Source: Marasmius tenuissimus
Lineage: Eukaryota; Basidiomycota; Agaricomycetes; Agaricales; Marasmiaceae
Assembly: GCA_029532415.1 (NCBI GenBank)
Contig: JAQOTA010000028.1
Coordinates: 1 to 64,000, forward strand
Length of the DNA stretch: 64,000 nucleotides
Direction: 5' to 3'
Part shown: one piece after another, positions 46,603-56,846 of the stretch
Position numbering within the stretch: position 1 is the first letter of the stretch
Layout of the letters: every line of letters begins with the position of its first letter
The notes under the pieces: model-generated
The model's input: the letters and a program-made list of their open reading frames with translations, nothing else
Database searches by the model: none
Told to the model about the DNA's origin: nothing
Program-made: the position numbers and the translations under genes

Positions 46603-47054
46603 GCTATTTCCTCATGAGACCTCGAAGCAGATGTTTTGTTTCTCTCTCTCATGGATTCGTGGTACCAGGTACGGTGTACCCACGAACTTAGGTCGCCATG
46701 CGGATACTATTAGGAAGATACGGAATTTGGATGTAAGCACTTCGTTCTTTTCATTCTTTTTTGCCGTAGAATTGGTTACTCAACTCTCCACCTCTACCAT
46801 AGACTCGAGACTCGAGCCGCCCCAGGATTGAACGTAACGCTAACACTAACACTCCAACAAACCCGATTCCACGTGAATACCTTCCTATCACAAGGTCTAA
46901 ACTTCCGACCGCATGTAATTGTATCCACGGTCAACCGTCGTTACGGAACGTGCGCTTGGGTTCAGAAGCGCGAGAAGATTTTAGGCGTTGATAAAAAGGG
47001 ACGGATGGAAATCCGTTTGCCGATACCCCCGCTGACAGGTTATACTCCCCCACC

Positions 47055-48472
47055 ATGCTTGCTGCTTTGGTCCTTGTTCCTCTTCTCTCGAGTGTCGTTT
47101 CGGCACAAACGTCAGGTTCCTTCTCGGTCCTGACGTACAACGTCGCTGGTCTACCCGGTAAGTTTCCGTTCGTATCTCAATCATCCACAACCGCCTCATC
47201 CCTTCCACGAAAGAACTCCTCTCCTCCGGCGACCCAGTAGTCAACACCCCCCTCATCTCCCCCCGCCTCAAACCGTTCAACATCATCAACGTCCAAGAAG
47301 ACTTCAACTTCCACGCCGCCCTCTACGCCAACGACAACCACGCCTTCCGCACCCCAACCTCCGGCGGGGTCCCCTTCGGCGACGGCCTCAACACCCTCTC
47401 CGACTTCACCTTCATCGACCTCGAACGCACCAAATGGGACAAATGCAACCTCAACGAAGGCGACTGTCTAACCCCAAAAGGGTTCACCTTCACACGTGTC
47501 CGCGTAGCCCCGTTCGCGTGGATCGACGTGTACAATCTCCACACCGATGCGGGATCTGACGACGGAGATCGTTCAGCTCGAGCGTCGAATCTCGCACAGC
47601 TGACAGCGTACATCCAGACTCGGTCGATGGGGGTACCCGTTATCGTGATGGGGGACACCAATTCTCGCTATACGAGCGACGTCGATTCGGATTCGTTACA
47701 CGCGTTACTCGACTCGGGCGGGTTCACGGATTCGTGGGTTAAAAACATCCGCGGTGGGGATTTCCCCGTGAAAGGAACACCCGCTTTGACGTGTCCGTTC
47801 CCGTTCCCAGCTGGGACATCTCAATCGACGATGAACGCGTGTGAAGTGGTCGACAAGATCCTCGTTCGTGGGGGGGAAGTGTTGGGGTTGGAGGCTACGT
47901 CGTATCGGACTGCGAATGGGGATTTCGTGAATGGGACGGGGGCACCGTTGAGTGATCATTATCCGCAGACGTCGGTTGTGGCGTGGGTGCTTTCGCAGAC
48001 GGTGAGGTTGGGGGATTTGGTTGGGGGGCCGCATGGGGATGCGTTTAATGATGTTGCTGGGGTTTTGGCTGGGAAGGGGGTACCGAGGATGGCGTCGTTG
48101 ACGGTGAATGCGGGTGATCGGGTGGATGGTGTACAGGCGAACGTGGTGTTTCCGGATGGATCGACTGGGAGTGCGAAGCATGGGGGGACTGGGGGGACTG
48201 CGGCGACGTTTACGTTTGCGAGTGGGGAGAGGGTGACGAGGGTACAGACGTGTACGGGGAAGAAGAATGATCAGACGAGAGTTTTTTATGTTAATTTTGT
48301 GACGAATCAGGGGAGGTCGTTTGAAGGCGGGACGCAGACGAGTGATTGTCAGACGGCTGAGGCACCGACAGGGACTGGGGATGGGGGGAAGGCTTGGGGA
48401 CTCGTTGGGTTCTGGGGGAGGGACGGGGATGAGATGGATCGGTTGGGTGCTGTTTGGGGTGCAGGGTTTTGA
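47055..48472 (+). CDS. Secreted endonuclease/exonuclease/phosphatase-fold protein with C-terminal jacalin-like lectin domain
   Basis: Two exons; ATG at 47055 gives a signal peptide (MLAALVLVPLLSSVVSA), then TSGSFSVLTYNVAGLPE across the single 55-nt intron. The EEP (DNase I/sphingomyelinase fold) domain shows INVQEDFNFHAALY (metal-binding Glu), YNLHTDAG, VIVMGDTNSRY (Asp/Asn), and LSDHYPQTSVV (Asp-His). After about residue 300 a jacalin-like beta-prism follows: GDLVGGPHGDAFND, VNAGDRVDGVQ, GGTGGTAATF, GLVGFWGRDGDEMDRLGAVW. Probably a secreted phosphodiesterase or phosphatase that binds glycans; substrate unknown. It converges on the IDO gene with 44 bp between stops. Confidence 0.85.
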
Positions 48473-48516
48473 GGTAGATTGGGATATGATGGTGTTGTAT
48501 TGGACAGTCTATGAAT

Positions 48517-49904
48517 CTAGTTGGTCGTTACATTGCATGTTTCCAAAACAGTTTCAGCAGTCTGAGTCCGTGTGGTCTTTAAAAACTTGACCAAGTCCGT
48601 CCCTCCAGTCCCCTTCAACCGCTCCTCCTTCCACTCCTTCCTCCTCTTCTCGTCCTCCTCCGACTGTCTCGCCCTCCTCGCCGGTCCGATGATGTACAAA
48701 GTGACGATGATCATATGCGAATCTCTAAACTCCTTCAGCGCCATAACCGCCTTATTAAACGCCCCCACCAACTCTCCATCCTCCGACTCCCGCACAAACC
48801 CCCTCAACGGTCTCTCCGTCTTTGCCAAATGATCCAAAAACAACCGATGATTCCTCGGCATATAAACCTGCATCCTCGACATAAACGACGGCTTCCCCTC
48901 CCCCGTCGTCGTCTTCACATTCTCCACCCCCAAAAAACAATCCAACGCATGCACGAGCGAACTCTGTCCCGCACTCGCACCGGACAACTCTCGCGGTTCA
49001 GAGATCCCTTCTCCTTCCCGTTCTAGATCGGATAACCCTTCGAAAACCCATTTCCGCTTGTGAGTGTCGGAATCTTGCCCTCTGAACCACGGTCGGACAG
49101 AGTTGTAGTATACGTCTGGGTCACATTCCGAACGAACGTCCAAGAGGAGCTTTCGGAGGTCGTCGATGACGGTCGTGAGCGTCGTGAGGAGGTTGGTGAT
49201 TCGACCGACGGCGAGGGTGTCGCCGACGGATATTTCGTCTGTTGTCATGCGCATGATTTCGAGAGCTTCGACGCCGCGGAGTTCGATGCGGGCGGAGGAG
49301 AGGTAGAAGGCTTCTTCGTCGGGGAGACCTGTGAATAACGTTTGGGAACGGAGGTTATTGGGTTTGGGGGGGAAGTCGTCGTCGGATGGGATCGGGGCGA
49401 TGAGGTTCCAGTTGTAGAGGACTGTGTCGGCAAAGGTTATTACGGGGGGCATACCGATTTGGTGGCATACTCTGAGGATGGGGATGGAGATGGGTTTGGG
49501 GATTAGGATGGGGGAAGTTGGGGGCAGGGTTTGGATGTAGAAGTGGAGGAGGAAGGTTAGGACGAGGTGGGCTCGGCGGAGGAGGATGGGGGAGGTGTTG
49601 AGGTCGTCTGTGGGGAGAACCGGGGTCTGTTTCTTGTGTTAGTGTGTTTGGAGTAAATAGATGAAGGGTTTTTACGGACCTGACGGACGCGTTCTCTCCA
49701 CCGTGCAGAACGCGCTGCGTCTTCCTCAGGTAGACCTATGATATCGCCTGGTTGCAGTTTCTCGTTTATAGCAGAGTCCAGAAGAGCTTCCCAAAGCTCC
49801 CAACTCGCCGGAAGCCGGCCCAGTGGGACACGAGAAGCCATAAACCCAGTTTTGGGGTCAACATCGAACGCTGACTCTGAGTAATGTCCAACTTCTGGTT
49901 GCAT
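48517..49904 (-). CDS. Indoleamine 2,3-dioxygenase (IDO)
   Basis: Haem dioxygenase that opens the indole ring of tryptophan to N-formylkynurenine, feeding NAD synthesis and kynurenine metabolism in fungi. Two exons: from ATG at 49904 (MQPEVGHYSES), FDVDPKTGFMASR, LPASWELWEALLD; a 54-nt intron; then TPVLPTDDLN, ICHQIG-like VCHQIGMPPVITFADTVLYNWNL, FRGQDSD, SGASAGQSSLVHALDCFLGV, MPRNHRLFLDHL (proximal haem His region), REFRDSH-like KEFRDSHMIIVTLYI and GTGGTDLVKFLK. The open frame continues 5' of 49904 but has no ATG, so 49904 is chosen. All family blocks are present. Confidence 0.93.
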
Positions 49905-50886
49905 AGCGTAGTGGGGGGAGGTTGTGAAGCATGTCTTTTCGGCTGTCGTCACTTTTTGAAGGGACGCTTGGAACGCGTCGACCCGGATCTTATCCGATTT
50001 CCGGGTGGTTTGTTTACACCATCCCCAACCTAGAATGGATGTTCGATCATCCGAGGGGCTTTGTCTTGGTTGAAGGGACCATGCACTTTGCCGTTGATGT
50101 GATAGGCCTGGATGACGCCGTGTACGATAGCCGGTTACTCAATGAAAAGCCACTGGTCCGAAAACGAGCATGAGTTTGTGTAGATAGGACCGGTGTTTAT
50201 CCTCTTGAGCTGTAGTTCCGTGTAGGCGAGTGTAGTGAAATTTCCAGCAGAAAGTAATCACGCACGTTTCATGATCCTCGGATTCAGTAAATTAGCGACG
50301 ACCTAGCCTAGCAAAAGGAGGTCTTTGCGGCGACAAGATTTCGTCTGAGAGCCTGCCAGATAGTTCGCGGTATCATCTACGGGCCACGGCTGGATAAACA
50401 GGTGTGTTGGTCGAGAGGCGTTCTATCAGAAATATGCTCCAGGCTTTAGCTTTATATCCCGTCGTATCCCGTCATGTAGGTGTGAACGAAAGAGACTGTG
50501 TGGAAACTCCTCGGCCCAGACTTTCCTTTTTCGATTATTGATCCGAACCGGAGGGGGGGGGAGGGCGCCCTGCTCATCGTCGCCCGCGACGGCGACGACG
50601 GCTCTTTATCCTCCCACCACCACCACCTTTCAACCCACAGCGCCCATGTCCAAATGTTCCAGCCCCTTTTCTTCCCTTCTCCCCCTTGATCCAGCCGCAC
50701 AACAGCGTGCATCACTGTCAATGACCCTGATCATCATTTCGTGTCACTGTTGTTGTTGTACAGGTACAGGTATTATTACGCTTATCGTCATGTTCATGCT
50801 GGCATTATTTTCGTTGACATAGTTCCCAGGCTCTCCGTCCTCGTCGTGAAGGCACACGACATCTCCCCTCCCACTGCTTGTTGACG
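49905..50886. promoter_or_regulatory. Divergent intergenic region, IDO / peroxiredoxin fusion
   Basis: About 980 bp between two divergent starts, with G-rich and CCACC tracts around 50550-50630. No gene is seen; it must hold both promoters. Confidence 0.4.
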
Positions 50887-53800
50887 ATGGCCTACCATCT
50901 GGACGAGGTAGACGTCAGCGTCGGAAACCTCGCTCCTGATTTCGAAGCTCATACCGCTTCTGGGTTGTTACAATACCATGAATGGGTCGAGGATTCTTGG
51001 GTGAGCACCAGTACTGGGCGCCGGGCTCTCGTCATTTCTTCCCTCGCTGATTCTTCTTTTTCTTTCTTCGTGCCAGTCAATCATCTTCTCCCACCCAGGA
51101 ACCTCCTTCCCACTCGAACTCCTCGAAGTCGCGCGTCAATTCGCTGAATTCGATAAGAGGAACGTAAAGCTGATTGGTGTGTCTGGGAGTTGGTTGAATG
51201 ATCAGAGGAAGTGGAAGGCTAGTCAGGTTAGGTATGGGATCAAACCTGGGTCGATTGATAAGAAAGTTCAAGTCGTGCGTTCGTTCAACCTCTGAATCTT
51301 TTCCTTCTTCTGACTCTCTTTATCTAGGTCGCCGACGATGCTGGAGAAATCGCCTCGATATACGGTATGGCATCTGACGAAGGCGATCCAAAAGCTGAAG
51401 TGAGTCGGATAGCCAATTCGTCGACCATGGTTCTCTTACGCGTTCCCCCCCAGCCCAACACAGTCTTCGTAATAGACCCAAACCGTATCATCCGAATCGC
51501 TCTCGGATACCCAGCAACCTTCCGCAAGAACGCAGATAAACTTCTTCTGTCAGTCTCCCCCCAAACATGTCCATTCATCTCCCTAATATTTTGCATTTTA
51601 GCTTCATCGACAGATACTCTACCAAATCCCGAGAAAGCAGTCCCCAAATCGACCCCACCACTCTCACCCGCAGCCGCACCGACGCCGGAAGATCATCCAC
51701 CGCCAGATCTCCTCTCGTATCCAGAGACATCACACCCAACAGCAGCGGCTACGTCACTCCCTCTTCCAACACCCCCGAGCCCATCACTCATACCAATGGC
51801 ACGAGAACCAGGTCTCTCACCACCACCGCTGCCGCCGACAGATCCTCCCCTCTCGTCCCCGCACGACCCACCGACATCGGATTCGCAGGAACAGCATCCA
51901 ACGCTCTCCCCCTCCAAACCGTCGCAGGTATCTCCCTCGCCTCTCTCCACCCCCCATCCCCAGACCCCTCCCCTTCTTCCCCGGGAGGAGGGAATTACAT
52001 CCAAAACGCGATCAACACCTTAGACTCCATCGTCGACATCGGAAAAGTCCTCCCCTTCGTAGCTCCCGCATTTATCATGCTCAAACTGATCATCGAAGTC
52101 GAAAAGAGCGCGCAGGAGACCAGTTTGAAATGTCAAGATTTAGTAGAGAGAGTTACGTTCTGTGTCGGACTCTTACCCGCTCTCCGGGGGTTCCGGCTCG
52201 AAGGGGGGGAAGGGGGGGAAACCTCCTCGATATCTACCGCAACTCGCCAGGTTATCGATCGGATGAACAACGTTTTGAAGGAATGTACGGCTCTCATCGA
52301 GGCGTACCGGAAACAGGGGGTTATTGCTAGACGGTTGAGGATGGGGAATAAGGATAAATTCGAGGGGTGTGCGAAGGCTCTCGCGCTTGTGACGAACGAT
52401 CTTATGGTCTCCCTTCAGATCTACCAGACTGCGAAGATGGCTGTTGTCGATCGGGTGGTTCCGAAGGAAGAAGGGGAGGAAGAGGCAGAGGCGTTTGTGA
52501 AAGAGTATGGTGGGGAGGATACCGTGAGGAGAGATCGGGAGCTGGTGGCTATGTTCGTGGAGGATATGAAGATGGAAATCCAAGTCGACCAGAATCTCAT
52601 GGACGAACTCAAAATCGACGTTGTCGACGCTGTTCAAGACCAACACCGGGAACTCGAGAGACGGTTGAACGAGGGTATCGTCAAGACGATGTTGGAGGAC
52701 CAGAGGGAGCGGGAGAAGGAACAGACGTTTGTCTGCGTTCAATGCGATAAGGAGTATAAAGACTCTACGAGCGGGGACAAATCGTGTTCGTACCATCGAG
52801 CAGAGTACGATTCGTGGAACCGGACGTGGCCGTGTTGTAGTACGAAGAATCCTTGTCAGTCGGGTGCACATCGGGCTCAACACCATTGTGAGTATCCCTA
52901 TGGCGCTTTCTTCCCGTTCGCGAGGAACATCTATGGGTATACGGATACACTCGAAGAGTGGGCGTCTGTGGAGGATACGAATTTGGAGACGGACGATACG
53001 CAGTACGCTCAGATCTCTGAACTGCTAAAGTGGAAATCTCGCGGGGCGGAACCTTCCGAACCTACGATCCTCATTCGAGTTGGGAGATGTTACTTCAAGT
53101 ACCCATACTACTTTCAGACGTTCACCGCTAAAGACCTCGAACTACAAAGCCGCGTTATCGATATCACCAAACAGACCGTTATATTCCGGACGAGCTCTTC
53201 CGAATCTGAATACGCCATGGCCGAATGGGTGATCTCTGATTCCCTCGACGACGATACCGAGAGAGCCAAAATCACCGGTGTCCGGATTACAGCTAAAGTC
53301 GCCTCATGCCTCCACCCATACATCCGGGTATCTCTTTTCGACCACACCACCTGCCGCAGATCAGGAGACACCATAACCATCTCCGAAGGCGGTTTCCGTT
53401 CCTACACGCCTGCCACACCATACACCTTACCCCGCGAACAAAAAGTGTCTTCGAACGAGTTGGTCGAGGGGGCACACCGTAGACCCGCACGTACGGATTT
53501 CAAAACTCGAACGACGTCGGGGAGGTTACCGCTCGTGTTGAAACGAGTCGTGGACCCGCCGGTCGTGGCGAACGGGGGGATTTGTAGTGAGACGGGGGAT
53601 TATTTCACGGGTTCGATTTCGGTGTTTAACAAGTCGTCGGCTTCGTCTACCTCGATCGGTGAGGTGGAGGTTTACTTCCGCCTAGTCGGGGACACCAACG
53701 ACAACAATTCGGAATACACACCCGTCAAATCATTCAAAATCACCGACCCAGGTTCAATTCTCCCCACAACCCTCGACCCACGTCAAACATGGCAAATGTC

Positions 53801-54701
53801 CTTTGAACTCGTCGTCCCCCGATCGCCTTCAGACGTCCAACTGGGCGTGCGGTGGTGGAACAGGGCGTTTGTGGCGAGGAAGAGACCTGTGAGGTTTAAA
53901 TTCGTGTTTAGAGATGTCGAAGAGGAGGAGGAGGAGGCGGAAGCGTCGATTGTGGTGGAACATGTGGTTGAGCATTTTGAGCTTGATAAACAGAAGCAGG
54001 GGGAGGATCTTGCGTTCTTTTACGTTGACGATCCGGTGTTTTGGGAGAGACGTTCGGTGCATGTTTCGAAGCGGACGGATAACGATCGAGATGATGTCGT
54101 TTTAAAGATCGGAGGGAAAGAGGTAAAAGTGATCGACCTTCAAAAAGCTGTATATGGGGCTATCAAGTCGGGAGAGACCGAGGTGGATATCGGGGTCGGC
54201 GAGAAGAAGAACGTGGGTGATAAAAACGCTTGGGAGTGGAAAGCGTGGGCGTTGGTGGATACGTCTTGTAGGAGAGTTTATGCGTTCAAGGTGCTCGTCA
54301 CTCAGAGGGTCGATTTGGTGGAGAGGACGGGGATGGCTTGTTTGGGGTATGTGTTGTGTCCGGAGTATGGGGATGTGATGGGTGAGGAGACGAGACCGGT
54401 GAGGTATGCGGAGGAGAAGGTCGTGTTCCCGGATTTGGAGCCTATTGTGGATGAAGAGGTTGTTTGGGAGGATGGTCTTGATGATGTTGTGGAGGAGCCT
54501 CCTTCGCCTCCACCACCACCACCACCACCAGCAGTCAATGGAGGCGCACACATGGAGCTACCGCCGGAGGTGAACGCACGGCTGGCATCTATCGATACGA
54601 ATTTGGAGAGGATAGCGAATGCTTTCGAGCAGTTGCTGGAGATGATGAAAAGTCAGCAGCAGAGTCAGCAGCCTGTACAGGCTCGGAGGAATGCTTTCTG
54701 A
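50887..54701 (+). CDS. Fusion: cysteine-free peroxiredoxin (Prx6-like) domain + large protein with helical-bundle and Cys/His regions
   Basis: Five exons (50887-51000, 51077-51274, 51328-51399, 51454-51548, 51602-54701), about 1,192 residues. Residues 1-175 follow 1-Cys peroxiredoxins: LAPDFEAHTASG, IIFSHPG, FDKRNVKLIGVSGS, VADDAGEIASIYGM, TVFVIDPNRIIRIALGYPAT. The catalytic PVCTTE loop is shortened and there is no cysteine in the domain. The last intron (51549-51601) joins in frame, and the expected Prx C-terminal helix (LLFIDRYSTK) is encoded at the start of exon 5, which supports the fusion. Exon 5 adds a Ser/Pro linker (165-295), a helical region (about 296-525) that resembles MLKL/HeLo-type N domains, a Cys/His cluster (538-589: CVQC, CSYH, CC, C, HHC), a beta-rich part, a proline run and a C-terminal coiled coil. 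Function unknown; a signalling or cell-death role is only inferred. Confidence 0.8.
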
Positions 54702-55109
54702 CAATACTGGATACTACCGACTGCGCTGGATCGTTTATTTATTTATTTATTGATCATCTATGATACCCATTCATATTGCACTGTAATCTAGAGCACATAT
54801 CCACGTATCTTGGCTAGATGTATCGACAGGTACAAGTTGTTGCTATTAGAATATCGCATACACGTTCATAACAGAAGCTTCTAGACGGCAAGTGCAGAAG
54901 ACTCGAGGCGTAGACGCTGGCTTTCGGATGAACGCTCTGTGGGTGCTTGTGGGCGCTCCTTCGCCCACTGAGCGCTGACGATACTCTGTTCCACGCTGGA
55001 TTGATTTCTCAATTGGTCATCAATAATAGACTCGTGTTCCACAGTTTGAGTTCAAAGCACATATCTCTTGTACTACCGATTGAACGTTTGTACCTATGGC
55101 ATACAGAAC
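54702..55109. other. Convergent intergenic region
   Basis: 408 bp between the stops of the fusion gene and the GH43 gene. TTTATTTATTTATTTAT about 30-50 nt after the first stop is a likely mRNA 3' end signal region. No gene. Confidence 0.4.
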
Positions 55110-56802
55110 TTAAAGAGGCTCAGATACAGCAACACCACTTCCTACCGCTGCCGGGAAGATCGGATTATTCCCAGAGATAGTGAAAGGTTGAACACGAGTG
55201 GTCCTGCGGTCATCGCAACCCTGTCCTGGGGCCGACTTTCCGTGGTAGGCAAAGTACCATTGCGAGTTGACTTGGAACATGAAGCTATTGTTGACAGTCC
55301 GAGTTTAGGGATTAGGATGAGAGCTGGAGGGTTGGTGAGATACGCACTGGTGTCCTGGGCCGTAGACGCCTGCTGCTGTATTCTTGGTGAAGAGGGGAGT
55401 GGAGTTCTAATATCGAGATTATGTGGAAATATCGGTGAGTGGTGCAATATCGGGAGACGGGAGATTCATACTGACCTTCACCCAGCTGGATGCAACCATG
55501 GGGTCGGCGCCGCTTTGCAGAGTCAACCTACCAAGGGTCTGCGAAGGTATCGTTTTTATAAGCACACGACTCGGAGAATGAGGACGGGGAAACACTCACG
55601 TAGTCGTCCGTAGAGCAATGGGAAGCGGAGTAGACGATCTACCATGAATGTCAATGAACGTGAACGATGCGTTGGCCGAAGTATACGTACATGAGTGACA
55701 CCGTTGACAGTGATTGCCTCTGTAGGACGAGTCATTTATGAGTACAACTCGCGTACTGAAGGTCTGCTGAGCTACAAACCTGGACCCTCTTGCACGGGAG
55801 TCGCGGCAACTTCCTGAAAAGAGACATCAGCCTACGCGTCCAACCCACAGAAACCATAATCCCAGAACTCACCCAGCTCAAAGTCGGGCAACTGATCTCC
55901 ACCGCGTTACCATTCAACGTCGTCGGATTGCTCATCCTCACAATATACGTGCACTGCGTCCACGGAGTGGTGGTCTTCTGCCCCGAAAACAGGAAGTACA
56001 GCTGGTTGTTGAGTTGCAAGATCGAGCCATCCACAGCCCACTTGTTGAAGTTGGCAGGGATGAGGGAGTTGACGTAGGTGTAGGTTCCGGCAGAGGGATC
56101 GTTGGCATCGGTTCCTCCGCGCAAGACGTGTAGACGGTGAGTGTTGTCGTCAAAGTTTCCAGCGACTGCGTAGTAGCTGTTGCGTTGTGAGCTGTTGGAA
56201 CGAGTAGCGAGGCTGGGATCCGTGCTCACATGTACCAGTTTCCGTTGAGATACCTTTCCAAGCCGTTAGCCATAGGTAAAAGCAGTTACATGTAAGAACG
56301 TACCAAAACTCCGGTGCCCTTCGAGCGTAATAATCCTCAATCAGCCGGGGAAAATATTGGCAACCTATTTCTCTTACCAGAAGTCGAAGTTCCTGCAGAA
56401 AAAAGGTCAACTCATAAACTCCGTAGTGCGATACAATACCCGCACCTTCCTGCAGTACTATCCGAGAACAAGACCTTGTTCGCAGCGTTTTTCAACCCTT
56501 CAATAGTTGTCGCCGATTTCATCTGAATGTTGGTGTTTTGGGTCGACGTCATGAAGTATCTGCCATTGATGAATCGCATGCAAGGGTCGGCACCCTAACG
56601 AAAGGAAAGGAAATAAGTAAACGATCTATGTAGCTCAGAGCGAAACAAATTCGCTATTCACCTTCTGCGAGTTCAAGGGGTTTGTGAACGTACCAGCACG
56701 ACCAACCAAAGTCGAGTTGTTCGTCACGGGTACATTCGCCGCAAGAGACGAGACGGAAAAGCAGGCAAGAGCCCAGAGGGCAGATCGTAGGAAAGAAACC
56801 AT
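55110..56802 (-). CDS. Secreted GH43 glycoside hydrolase (arabinanase/arabinofuranosidase type)
   Basis: Five-bladed beta-propeller enzyme that releases arabinose from arabinan or arabinoxylan; motif pattern is closest to exo-arabinanase-like GH43. ATG at 56802 gives a signal peptide (MVSFLRSALWALACFSVSSLAA). Spliced exons give GTFTNPLNS, GADPCMRFINGRYFMTST (catalytic base Asp), WAPEFW-type NFDF/APEFWYLNGNWY, VSTDPSLATRSNS, KWAVDGSILQ (pKa Asp), WTQCTYIVRMSNP, PVQEGPEAI (acid Glu), IVYSASHCSTDDY, VYGPGHNSF, QWYFAYHGKSAPGQGC and the end GVAVSEPL. At least nine introns. All three catalytic acids are present. It faces the peroxiredoxin fusion tail to tail. Confidence 0.88.
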
Positions 56803-56834
56803 TGATACCTAACGACGTCGGATCTCCTCGTCGT

Positions 56835-56846
56835 CTTATTTATACC
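56835..56846 (-). promoter_or_regulatory. TATA box of the GH43 gene
   Basis: The minus strand reads GGTATAAATAAG 33-44 nt upstream of the GH43 ATG at 56802. Confidence 0.6.

Noticed and set aside
46838..46860. TAACACTAACACTCC as a telomere-like repeat
   Set aside because: Only two imperfect units; fungal telomeres use TTAGGG-type arrays, not seen here.
50878..51147. Peroxiredoxin as a separate short gene ending at the read-through of intron 1
   Set aside because: Removing GT..AG introns keeps the Prx frame through four more exons and into the large exon, with Prx motifs conserved across the junctions.
52173..52886. 237-codon minus-strand frame opposite the peroxiredoxin fusion
   Set aside because: His/Leu/Arg-rich composition typical of a shadow frame in GC-rich coding DNA; the plus frame has the real domains.
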